Below are positions 26,640 through 34,986 of a DNA stretch of 64,000 nt, in pieces. The stretch is from Rufibacter roseus (lineage in GTDB: Bacteria > Bacteroidota > Bacteroidia > Cytophagales > Hymenobacteraceae). The stretch is taken from positions 124,001 through 188,000 of the forward strand of contig NZ_LRML01000007.1 of the NCBI RefSeq assembly GCF_001647285.1, in the 5' to 3' direction. A program made the translations under genes and the position numbers. Each line of letters begins with the position of its first letter. Within the stretch, counting starts at the first letter, position 1. Under the pieces are notes generated by a model that saw only the letters and a program-made list of their open reading frames with translations, searched no databases and was not told where the DNA came from.

Positions 26640-27129
26640 TCCTTTTTACATCAAGATTATTTGTATTTGTGACATCGTACATGAACCTATTAGCTCCTGT
26701 TTATTTTTAATCCTACCTTAAATTTAAGCAACTGCTTTCGTTTGGTTACTAATAAAGGCTACTCTGCCGAGTCCTGCTTCATAAGGCAAAACGGAATAAA
26801 TTCCTTCTTCTAAATTGTTATCGGCAGCTTATGGAGTAAAAATATCTTCTGAATCAAAGTTTCACCAAAAACTGGTAGAGGCTTCGTTGAGTTATAACTA
26901 TCCCTTCTGACTAATTGAGATGCTGGAAAAAATTATAAAAAAATTGACTTTTATTAAAGTGGTGAATCATGGCCTGAGCCTTTTTTTAGACTCGGCTTCT
27001 ACGCTTTTTTCTTGTTCTTTTTAATTGTATCACTTGCACTTCCTGCTTGTTAATAGAAAGACTAAAGAAGATTATCAACTATACTACCAAAGCCTCTGGA
27101 GATAGCTCCCGCTTACTTTATAGTGCTGC
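26640..27129. other. AT-rich stretch with no gene seen
   Basis: No reading frame with recognisable protein features and no clear repeat was seen in these 490 bases. Together with the broken frame that follows, this suggests decayed mobile-element sequence at the island edge. Confidence 0.5.
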
Positions 27130-27423
27130 TCATCCGATAACTTCCTCGTCGCAAGTCTTATTCACCATCTGTCTTCCTGTGGCAGAGAACTCATACCGCT
27201 CCGGCTGAAATGGCTTCCCGTGGACCAAAACGTTGAGAAACCCTTTCGACACAAGCTTGTTGATGGACTCATAAATACTCGGGAGGAAATAGCTCCCCTG
27301 TAGGTAATCCTCCACCTTTGCGGCGGTGAAGGTGAACTTAGCCAGCGACAGCTGATAGCAGGCGCATAGAATCTCCCAGTCCCGCTGGTGCAGCCCATGC
27401 CGCTTCTTCAGTTTTTTTATTAC
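27130..27423 (-). pseudogene. Remnant of a small helix-turn-helix-like protein
   Basis: An open frame of 98 codons ends at 27130 but has no good start codon: upstream it runs into TAA at 27424-27426. The encoded sequence (KKLKKRHGLHQRDWEIL..., ...GSYFLPSIYESINKLVSKGFLNVLV..., YEFSATGRQM) looks like a MarR-type winged helix ('SIYESINKLVSKGFL' as the recognition helix, then a wing). The shortest ATG-started version is 61 residues (27130-27315). It is probably a truncated regulator gene. The 357 bases from 27434 to the recombinase contain no other gene. Confidence 0.5.
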
Positions 27424-27720
27424 TTAGTGCTGCACGGCGAAAATTCCTAGTAGGTCGTTCCTATTGCCCATAATGGATTATAAGGAATATAAAAAGTGAT
27501 CTTTAGGGAGTAGCTGGAACAGTTTCATGTATAACTAGTAAATAAATTCCTAGCGTATCCCCACTCTATAAATTTACTTTTTTTAAGCAAGAATTCCCGC
27601 TGATGCATATTCATTGGCAGTTTCATCTTGACCGAAGTGTATCAAAATAAAGGTAAGGCCACCACACCCCTCCCCTGTTCACTTAATTGATACTTTTCTC
27701 CTATAAAAGTGTGCCACAAA

Positions 27721-27749
27721 AATCATTAGTTAAATTTGACACAATGATT
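27721..27749. promoter_or_regulatory. Inverted repeat before the serine recombinase gene
   Basis: AATCATT (27721-27727) and AATGATT (27743-27749) are inverted 7-mers with a 15-base spacer containing TTTGAC, 42 bases before the recombinase start. It could be a resolvase or regulator site, but the chance of a random match in AT-rich DNA is high. Confidence 0.25.
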
Positions 27750-27790
27750 ACCTTTTCTTAAATTAGATTTCCATTCATCTTAGTTCATCT

Positions 27791-28435
27791 ATGAAAGCAG
27801 CAGTCTATACAAGAGTATCTACCGGTAGACAAACTACAGATAGGCAAATGGCAGAATTGAATGAGTATGCCAAACGCAACGGGTATGAAATCGTTTTATC
27901 TGTCTCTGAGACAGTTTCAGGGAGCAGAAAGAAGTATGAAAGGCCTGGCTTAGAGAACATAATAAATCTGGCCAGAAAAGGAGAAATAACAGAGGTTTTG
28001 TCACTGGAACTATCCAGGCTAGGAAGAAACGCCATGGATGTAAGGCAGATAATCCTAGATTTGGCTGATCTTGGGGTGTGTACCCACATTGTGAACAAGA
28101 ACCTCCGCTCCCTCGATGTTAATAGGAAAAAAGACACCGTCACTATGCTTATTTTGGGCGTTCTGGCAGACCTTGGAGAGATGGAAAGGGAAACCCTTAC
28201 CGAAAGGATAATCAGCGGCTTAGAGGAGGCCAAAAGAAACGGAAAGCACTTAGGAAGGAAGAAGGGCTCATCAAAGCCTCAGGAGTTATTCTTAAAAGAA
28301 AATAGAAAAGCAGTTGAGTATTTAAAAAATGGCAGATCTATCCGTGAGACAGCTAAGCTTTGTGACTTGGCTCCTAATACCGTGATGAAGGTTAAGCGTC
28401 TTATATTAGATAAGAAAGAACAACATAAGGGTTAG
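27791..28435 (+). CDS. Serine recombinase, resolvase/invertase type
   Basis: This 214-residue protein begins MKAAVYTRVSTGRQTTDRQ; Ser10 is the predicted nucleophile, and 'SLELSRLGRN' provides the conserved Arg region. Residues 1 to about 140 are the catalytic domain, followed by the long E helix, 'GMLADLGEMERETLTERI'-like, and a C-terminal HTH (about 170-205, 'GRSIRETAKLCDLAPNTVMKVKR'). The length fits small resolvases/invertases rather than large integrases. It is the first intact gene of the island and may resolve or invert DNA there; no clear res site was identified. Confidence 0.9.
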   Translation: MKAAVYTRVSTGRQTTDRQMAELNEYAKRNGYEIVLSVSETVSGSRKKYERPGLENIINLARKGEITEVLSLELSRLGRNAMDVRQIILDLADLGVCTHIVNKNLRSLDVNRKKDTVTMLILGVLADLGEMERETLTERIISGLEEAKRNGKHLGRKKGSSKPQELFLKENRKAVEYLKNGRSIRETAKLCDLAPNTVMKVKRLILDKKEQHKG

Positions 28436-28664
28436 GGTTTCTATTGTCCAAGATCTTATCCTTATCAGGTGATGCAAATCATGTAGGATTAAAAAAATTG
28501 CAAGCTCTCAATTAGGGGTACCCGGTCATACCCAAGGCGTTTAAAGCTAAATTTTCACCCCACCCTTTTTACATAAGCTCCCATACGTTGTGGATCTATT
28601 ACACATGCATTATAGCCTGATGTTTAAATTGCATGTATAAGTTGGTGTCAACATACAATTAAGT

Positions 28665-29588
28665 TTAATAATGTGCACCAAGTAATTCCTTTATGTATTT
28701 AATATATCTAAATGTACTTTTATCCAATTTATCCAAATGCCATTCTGATTCAATGTTAATATGATATGGATTTAGATTTAAGGCTGAATTTATTGCATAA
28801 GTAAACCTGCCAAGAAGTGAACGATATCTTTTCCACCATCCTTTGCCTTGTGTTATTCCCTCCTCTTGGAAGAAATTATATATTCCCATACAATTTCCAA
28901 CTAAAACAAAATTGCCGTCGCCTACATCTATAACCCTTTCAATTAGATTATAAGGGTGTTTAGGGTCCAGCCAAATTTGCATCAACTGTCTAATAAAGAG
29001 GCATGATTGGCCATTACAGACGATAAAGATATGTTCCTGGCGCTCATTATTCTGATATGTTCCTATCCAAGACACCTTATCTGTTTTATAAACTGGATTA
29101 TCAGAAGAGTTCATTAACCATTGAATAACACCTTGAAGATTAATGTATAAATCATTAAACCAAACTTCCTCAGGGGTTGTGTTCTTTATGATAGTAGACT
29201 TTTTCTTCTCTTTAAGTTCAGGTGAAAAGATTCCTTTTTCTATCCCTGTTGGACACCTGTTTTCCAGAATGAAACCTTCTATCTGCTCAAGCACCAATGG
29301 CAAACAACATTTGGACCGCAGCTCTGAGGCACCTTCTACCGAAAAGTATGGTATGCCAACTTTATATTTAATTTTATAAAATTCGGGAATATGAAAACTG
29401 CGAAATTTACCAAGTAACTTCTTCTCAAACTTTCTGATGGCAGACTTATCAGGATGGATAAAAAAGTAAGAGTTCTCAAGGTTCCACTCATATTTTGAAA
29501 TAAGGCTTTTTAACCTCTTCCAGTCTCCGCAATATCCAATTTTTATTAGAGGCTCCTCATCCGAAACTAAGACATATAATTTATACAT
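28665..29588 (-). CDS. GIY-YIG-like (T5orf172/MUG113-type) protein
   Basis: This protein of about 307 residues begins, at the preferred start, MYKLYVLVSDEEPLIKIGYCGDWKRLKSL. This is the hallmark of the T5orf172/MUG113 branch of GIY-YIG nuclease-like domains, where 'YVL...' and 'KIG...R' replace GIY and YIG; the Arg is in 'DWKRL'. An upstream in-frame ATG at 29630 would add 14 residues. The rest (about 100-307) contains 'GVIQWLMNSSDNPVYKTDKVSWIGTYQNNERQEHIFIVCNGQS' and is not recognised. Such proteins are frequent in phages and defence islands. Target unknown. Confidence 0.55.
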   Translation of the reverse strand: MYKLYVLVSDEEPLIKIGYCGDWKRLKSLISKYEWNLENSYFFIHPDKSAIRKFEKKLLGKFRSFHIPEFYKIKYKVGIPYFSVEGASELRSKCCLPLVLEQIEGFILENRCPTGIEKGIFSPELKEKKKSTIIKNTTPEEVWFNDLYINLQGVIQWLMNSSDNPVYKTDKVSWIGTYQNNERQEHIFIVCNGQSCLFIRQLMQIWLDPKHPYNLIERVIDVGDGNFVLVGNCMGIYNFFQEEGITQGKGWWKRYRSLLGRFTYAINSALNLNPYHINIESEWHLDKLDKSTFRYIKYIKELLGAHY

Positions 29589-29674
29589 AAAACTGTAATT
29601 AGCTGTTGTGTATCGGAAAAGGTAAAACACTAGTTCAATAAACCACCCTCAGCTTTATATAACACCTTGCCCTT

Positions 29675-30331
29675 TCAATCTTGACTCTGGACATACTCCA
29701 AGGGGAAAATACTATAGTTTCTTTCTAGTTCGTCATACTCCTTGAAATTGAAAGAATCTAATCTAAACATCCCATTCATTTGAACGTTATCCAAAAACTT
29801 TGCTATTATCGGATCAATGTCTATCAAATTTAACAGTTTAGCCTCTACCAAAGGAATAGGTTCTTTGGGCAAGTAAACCTCTGACCAACCATAGAAGATC
29901 CTGTTGAAGCTCCAAGGCTCCATTTCATGCTCGTAAAAATAACCCACTTTATCTCCGTGGTAAATAATTCTTTCAGAAACAAGAACAGTTAAGTTCTCTA
30001 TACTCCATTGAAGGTCACCTTTTATCCGATTCACATCATGCGGTGTAAAATAAATTATGCTCCCCAACTGGTAAAGTTCGTTCGTCTCACTCACTCTGCC
30101 TATTAGCAATTCCTGCTTTATCTCCAGAATCTGAACCCAAAAGGATGTACAAAAATAGTCTAAACACTTTAGTGTGCCCCCATTGTAATCAATGTGTGAC
30201 CTCCTTGCTACACTAAGTAAAACAGATAACCCTACTTTTAAAATGGAAGGGTCCAGATCTCCATAGCAGCCTGTGTAGAAGGTGTAGAGAGGGATGCTAG
30301 GAAGATGGGTGAGAGCGGGAGAGACGGACAT
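29675..30331 (-). CDS. Immunity-like protein, paralogue A
   Basis: This 218-residue protein is paralogous to the next gene (30565-31260): both start MSVSP and share 'DPSI.K.G.SV', 'FW..V.E....LL.G.V', 'G.LQW.I.NL.V.VS.RI', 'KVGYF' and 'IDPI.A..L....NGM'. The middle part ('SFWVQILEIKQELLIGRV...LGSIIYF') recalls DUF2314. The later part ('VSERIIYHGDKVGYFYEHE...IFYGWSEVYL...IDPIIAKFL') recalls DUF2185/Imm33, a family linked to polymorphic toxin immunity. No signal peptide or membrane segment is seen. Function as an immunity protein is inference; no cognate toxin is visible here. Confidence 0.6.
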   Translation of the reverse strand: MSVSPALTHLPSIPLYTFYTGCYGDLDPSILKVGLSVLLSVARRSHIDYNGGTLKCLDYFCTSFWVQILEIKQELLIGRVSETNELYQLGSIIYFTPHDVNRIKGDLQWSIENLTVLVSERIIYHGDKVGYFYEHEMEPWSFNRIFYGWSEVYLPKEPIPLVEAKLLNLIDIDPIIAKFLDNVQMNGMFRLDSFNFKEYDELERNYSIFPLEYVQSQD

Positions 30332-30564
30332 GGGGTTCTACAAATTCATTGCTGATAAAAACTTTACTCAGGATTTGTTAAATACCTTTACCTATTAAGG
30401 CACATTTCATTTAGCTTAGCCCTTACTTATGGCAGAAAACCCAAGCCGCACTGAAACAGCTAATTATTATTGAATTACTTACCTTAATAACGCTGATAAA
30501 AACGGTTTTTATAGAAAGCATAATGCTTAGTAGTCAGGGTAAGTATAGGTAAAATTAAGATGCT

Positions 30565-31260
30565 TTAATATGGGTCATTATCATCATCTTCGTCATAATA
30601 CTTATCCTCGGGCAATACATAATCTATAGGGTATAGGTCGAGGTCTCTTTCTTCGGAGGTATATTCTATAAAGGAGTTGTCTTCTGTACGTATCATTCCG
30701 TTGAGCGGGAGCACTTCCAAATAGTTGGCAACAATGGGATCTATAGACACCAGCTTAGACAGTGGTATCTTCATAACATAAATGTCCTCCTTTAGCTCAT
30801 GCATTTGTGATACTGAAAAAAACACTCTGCTATAACACATCGTTCTACCTATATCTGCATAAAGAAAGTATCCCACCTTTTCCCGTAGCAAACCAATCCT
30901 GGCAGAAACCACCACAAATAAATTATCTATGTTCCACTGCAGGCCGCCTTTCACAGAACCTATATTTTCGGGTCTAAACTTAAATATACTGCCAATCTTA
31001 AACAGGTCAGTAGGTTCTTTTACCTCACCTATTAAAAGATTGCTTCTTACTTCAGTTACCTCTATCCAGAAACTATAGGCGCAGCCTGATAAATCATAAA
31101 TAGTACCACCATGAAAATCAAGAAGATCAACAAAAACAGCAATAGTTACTGAAATACCAGGTTTGACTATGGAGGGGTCAAAGTCATGATGGTAATGTCC
31201 AGATATGAATTCGATTAGTTTTACTTCTTTATTAGGTTTGTATTTCGGGGAAACGGACAT
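30565..31260 (-). CDS. Immunity-like protein, paralogue B
   Basis: This 231-residue paralogue of the previous gene has the same two-part layout (DUF2314-like then DUF2185/Imm33-like). It ends in a very acidic tail (EDKYYDEDDDNDPY). The 233 bases between the two genes hold no other gene. Tandem copies suggest duplication in an array, as seen for immunity genes. It is in the same orientation as the TPR/helicase operon, with a 34-base gap after it, so co-transcription with those genes is possible. Confidence 0.6.
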   Translation of the reverse strand: MSVSPKYKPNKEVKLIEFISGHYHHDFDPSIVKPGISVTIAVFVDLLDFHGGTIYDLSGCAYSFWIEVTEVRSNLLIGEVKEPTDLFKIGSIFKFRPENIGSVKGGLQWNIDNLFVVVSARIGLLREKVGYFLYADIGRTMCYSRVFFSVSQMHELKEDIYVMKIPLSKLVSIDPIVANYLEVLPLNGMIRTEDNSFIEYTSEERDLDLYPIDYVLPEDKYYDEDDDNDPY

Positions 31261-31294
31261 AGATGATTAACCAATGCCATTGGTAGAGAGAATT

Positions 31295-32797
31295 CTAAAA
31301 CACCGTAATTGCTTTCCACCCCCACTGATTCTTTTTTGAATCAAAAGTGTTCATGGCCAATCCTTTAATCTGCATTCCATTTGAAAGATTCTTTAAAGAA
31401 ATAAGAGAAGGGTTTATGAAAATATTTTCAATAAAGCCAAACCCTTTCCCCTCAGGAACTCTGGCCACACCATCAAATTCTTTCAGGTACTTTTGCTTAA
31501 GCTCTTCATCTGATGTTAAAGAAGCAGTGTAAATCTGGCAAGAGCCCTCCTTACAGCCATTCTTAAAACGCACTCTCAGAATATCCCCTATTGCCACTTT
31601 CTTCAGGAACCGGTCATACTTGAAGAAGCCTGTATTGCCTTCCTTGGTAATGAAATTGAGCATGTTTTTATCTGTATTGACAAAAGAGACAATGATACAC
31701 TCCTCCGGAACATCATGAAACAATATGCCTTCTGCCTCTTGCTCATACTTTTTATAGAAATCAATGTTAGACTTCCTGGCTTTGGCTTGTTTGTACCATT
31801 CAGAATTTTGCCAGTTAGTTACACCTGCTGGAATTCTCCAGCCATTGCCACTTCTTGCGGCTACTAATTTCTCTATTTCTGTTTTAGCTTCACTATAGAG
31901 CTCCCTTTTAATGAGCAGGGCTGCCAAGCGTTGCCTTAGGTTAACAAGCATCTCCTCTGGGCTATGACAAAGCAAGGCGCGGCAATAGCAAGTCAGAATT
32001 TTATCTTCATCACCTTTGAAAGCCTCACTGAGCACGTCCCACACCCAAAAGTCGTTTCTTTTCTTTTTTGCGAAAGGCAAAAGGGCCGCCAACATGTTTT
32101 CCTCGTCGCCGAGAGCCAACAGAAGCTTGGCTTTGTAAAAGGCAGGATAGGTGTAATTAGGGTAATTCTCTACTATAAAATCAAGCTTAGGCATAAAAGC
32201 CTCTACTTTCTCTCTGTCAAACTCCACCACACCAGGAACTACATGTTTGGGCAGAAGCTGCTTGGCATAAGCGGTATAGGCCTGCTCAGCCAAAGCCATC
32301 ATTTCCTTACCGTTTGGTAAAGTCTCTTTTTGATAGTCCTCTTCCCTGAAATTTTCCAGTCCCCACCAATCTGCGAAAGCCAAAATGTGCTGTGAATCTT
32401 TAAAGCCCTTGTGAAAAGCGCCATAAAGCGAAGAATACCAAACTGTTTGTTTATTAAGGGGGAAGTCCTTTACCTTATTAAACAATGTGAGCAAGTCCTG
32501 TGTATTTGGCTCTGGTTGGCTGGTTATCTTGCGAGCGGCCATTGCTATAACTATAGACAAATTATCATATAGCATTTCCTCGGTGGCCGGCAATTCCAGG
32601 GCCGCCAGTTCCTCAAGTTTGGAGTAGAAAAGGTCTAAATCCTGATGGTCATTTTTAAGTTGGCTATACAGTACCCAACTCATGTTACGCTTTGCCCAGA
32701 TATCATCAGGAGATGCCTCTAACTCAGCTTTCGCCATGGCGTAGGCTTCTTCTAATTTTCCTGCTTTGCGAAGTTCCTTAATCTCTTTAGCTGGCAT
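31295..32797 (-). CDS. TPR protein with two OB-fold (S1/CSD-like) domains
   Basis: This 500-residue protein starts with tetratricopeptide-type helices ('GKLEEAYAMAKAELEASPDDIWAKRNMSWVLY' is a clear TPR), continuing to about residue 340. The C-terminal part holds two OB-like modules: about 350-420 ('CIIVSFVNTDKNMLNFITKEGNTGFF...IGDILRVRF') and about 440-500 ('GVARVPEGKGFGFIENIFINPSLI', cold-shock-like). It overlaps the upstream helicase gene by 11 bases, so the two form a coupled pair. From memory, TPR plus S1/CSD proteins beside helicases have been described in 'TOTE' conflict systems; this could not be checked. Confidence 0.7.
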   Translation of the reverse strand: MPAKEIKELRKAGKLEEAYAMAKAELEASPDDIWAKRNMSWVLYSQLKNDHQDLDLFYSKLEELAALELPATEEMLYDNLSIVIAMAARKITSQPEPNTQDLLTLFNKVKDFPLNKQTVWYSSLYGAFHKGFKDSQHILAFADWWGLENFREEDYQKETLPNGKEMMALAEQAYTAYAKQLLPKHVVPGVVEFDREKVEAFMPKLDFIVENYPNYTYPAFYKAKLLLALGDEENMLAALLPFAKKKRNDFWVWDVLSEAFKGDEDKILTCYCRALLCHSPEEMLVNLRQRLAALLIKRELYSEAKTEIEKLVAARSGNGWRIPAGVTNWQNSEWYKQAKARKSNIDFYKKYEQEAEGILFHDVPEECIIVSFVNTDKNMLNFITKEGNTGFFKYDRFLKKVAIGDILRVRFKNGCKEGSCQIYTASLTSDEELKQKYLKEFDGVARVPEGKGFGFIENIFINPSLISLKNLSNGMQIKGLAMNTFDSKKNQWGWKAITVF

Positions 32798-34910
32798 ATT
32801 GGGTAATTGTGGTAATTAATTGATTTAGTTTGTCATCCTGTTCTCCAATCACAGACTTAGGAATCGCTTTTGTTAGCTGTATCTTCCCATTGAAGTAGAA
32901 CTGGATATAAGAGCTAATTCCAGAAGTTCTGAGGTAATAGGTAACATAGTACTTTGCTGGAAACTCCATAATATTTGTTATGGACACTTCAGCTGTGTCA
33001 CAACCAGCTTGGACTATTGAATATAGCTTTTCTAAGTTAGGGTGAGACGGGGTATAATCAACCCTGAACCGCCTTTCATAAGGTTGGTTAATAATAGCCA
33101 ATAAGCATTTCGCTTCTTCTGATTCTGCTCCAACTAAAACAAAGTCACTAAATATCCCTGCGCCATCATGAAATGCCTGGGCCCTAAGAGCCTTACCATC
33201 CTTTCTGAAAAAGTAAATTTCCAGATGAGGTCTTGTTTCAACCCGCTCAAGGGAAAAAGTAGTGTCAGCAACCTTTTCTACAATCTCATGATACTTTAAA
33301 CTCTTACAGGCGTGAGAGCCTGCTGGGTGGAAAGGTGACAATGGAATGTTGTTGAACTGAATCGCCTCATTTGGCACATTACCAATCGGTCCAATTGGGG
33401 CAAAAGCAAGCTTGCTGAATGCTGTAAAATAAGGTGGATTGATATTGTAGCACTTGTCCTTCGCCCTGGTAACAGCTGTATAAGACCAGCGAAGTTGAGC
33501 GTCCTTCAATCCCGTGCGGCCATAGTAGTCTACAAATACGGTAGCCCATTCACCGCCTTGCGACTTATGACACGTGATGGCATAGCCATACTTGATGCGA
33601 AGAGCATTATAGTAGGGGTCTGCCTTTAGCTGGTTTCGAAACTCCTCCGATCCTTCTCTGAATGTAGGTAATCCTTGTTCTTTCCTTCTTCTCTGCTCCT
33701 CATTGAACCGAATGATAAAATTGATATATAGTGCTTTAAGCTCTGTTATCGATAGATCAGCAGCGGTATTGTTCAAGAGGTTGTCGAAGACTTTGCACTT
33801 GATATCCTCCGGATGGTTCGGAAGCTTAATAACAATGTCCCGAAAAGTTAATGTGACAGTTTTCTTTACCTTTTCGCGACCTTCTGTTACATAAACAGGA
33901 GCTGATTGCGTCTCAAGTCTCTCAGTTACGGCAATGACTTTAGCCATATCCCCATTGTAAAGCTCGGCCCCATAGGTATGGTAGTTATTATTATTGATCA
34001 GGATAACATCGCCAGCCACTATATCCTTACAATTCGGGAATATCCTTTCACGGATAGATTTATTGTATGAAAGGCATTGGGCATTGCTAAACGAGATTAC
34101 CACGCCGTTACCCACTTCGGGCAGCGGGAAGTGATTGGTATAGCATTCGGCTATGTCTTCAGCATTCGCTTTGATAAAATGCTTGTTATCGAAATCTAAT
34201 TCAAGCTCAGTCCTGACAGGGGTTGCCAATAGGTTTCTGAACTTTGAGGCATTGTGAAGGATAGGATTCTCAGCAGCCTGGCGCATTACGGTCTTCATCT
34301 CAGCCTCGGCCACAATAATCTGGCGCTCTTCAAAAAAGCTTCGCTCAAAGGCTAAGGATGTAGGATCAGTTACGGGCGGCAGCTGCGCAGGATCACCAAC
34401 GAAAATGACTTTATTCCTAGAAATTTTGATATTAGAATAGGTAAGCAGATCTGATAAAAGTTTACCCGTGCCAAAAGTAAAAAGTTCATGCTGAACCTTA
34501 TTATCGGAAATCATTGAAGCCTCATCCACTATGATGACTCTTTCTTTTTCATTCTCTTCCTTGATGGGGAAGTAATAATGAAATGACTTTTCTGCTACAT
34601 CTTCTGATTCAACTTCTTTTAGCTGTAACTTCTCAAAGTTATAAATACCCCGGTGTATGGTAATACCACGTCCAGTTCTATCACGCAATACCTTAGCAGC
34701 TCTTCCCGTTGGAGCCAGCATAGCAAAGTCTTTCCCTAAAGCTTTTAGGTGTGCTACTAATCCTTTTAATATGGTGGTCTTACCGCTTCCAGCATAACCT
34801 TTCAACATGAAAACTTGACTGTCGCTATTCAAAAAGGATTCAATCCTTTCTAAGGCTGTTCTTTGGTCATCACTGAGTGAAAGTTGTTGGAAGTGGTTAA
34901 ATATGCTCAT
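32787..34910 (-). CDS. SF1 (RecD/Dda-like) DNA helicase
   Basis: This 707-residue protein has motif I 'GYAGSGKTT' (38-46), motif II 'VIIVDEASM' (DEAS about 129-132), motif III 'VIFVGDPAQLPP', the RecD-like 'GYAITCHKSQGGEWATVFVD' and motif VI 'WSYTAVTRAKDK'. This is an SF1B helicase with AAA_30/UvrD_C_2-type domains and a C-terminal extension of about 190 residues, probably with beta structure. It is the first gene of the helicase-TPR pair, preceded by operator copy 34946-34964 and a -7 box TACCTTTG (34929-34936, minus strand). The role is probably nucleic-acid unwinding in a defence module. Confidence 0.88.
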   Translation of the reverse strand: MSIFNHFQQLSLSDDQRTALERIESFLNSDSQVFMLKGYAGSGKTTILKGLVAHLKALGKDFAMLAPTGRAAKVLRDRTGRGITIHRGIYNFEKLQLKEVESEDVAEKSFHYYFPIKEENEKERVIIVDEASMISDNKVQHELFTFGTGKLLSDLLTYSNIKISRNKVIFVGDPAQLPPVTDPTSLAFERSFFEERQIIVAEAEMKTVMRQAAENPILHNASKFRNLLATPVRTELELDFDNKHFIKANAEDIAECYTNHFPLPEVGNGVVISFSNAQCLSYNKSIRERIFPNCKDIVAGDVILINNNNYHTYGAELYNGDMAKVIAVTERLETQSAPVYVTEGREKVKKTVTLTFRDIVIKLPNHPEDIKCKVFDNLLNNTAADLSITELKALYINFIIRFNEEQRRRKEQGLPTFREGSEEFRNQLKADPYYNALRIKYGYAITCHKSQGGEWATVFVDYYGRTGLKDAQLRWSYTAVTRAKDKCYNINPPYFTAFSKLAFAPIGPIGNVPNEAIQFNNIPLSPFHPAGSHACKSLKYHEIVEKVADTTFSLERVETRPHLEIYFFRKDGKALRAQAFHDGAGIFSDFVLVGAESEEAKCLLAIINQPYERRFRVDYTPSHPNLEKLYSIVQAGCDTAEVSITNIMEFPAKYYVTYYLRTSGISSYIQFYFNGKIQLTKAIPKSVIGEQDDKLNQLITTITQYAS

Positions 34911-34945
34911 GTTTTATCGATTACAAAACAAAGGTATAGAGCAAG

Positions 34946-34964
34946 TGTGCAGTCAATATGCACA
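34946..34964 (-). promoter_or_regulatory. WYL-regulon operator, helicase promoter
   Basis: TGTGCAGTCAATATGCACA matches 15 of 19 positions of the perfect palindrome at 40162-40180. It ends 36 bases before the helicase start. Read on the minus strand it supplies a TTG at 34965-34963, and a TACCTTTG box (consensus TAnnTTTG) follows at 34936-34929. It is thus placed to block the promoter. Confidence 0.75.
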
Positions 34965-34986
34965 AGTAAATAAGCATTGGTAAATT

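Noticed and set aside
28441-28664. Possible gene or repeat after the recombinase
   Set aside because: No frame, hairpin or repeat stood out in this stretch.
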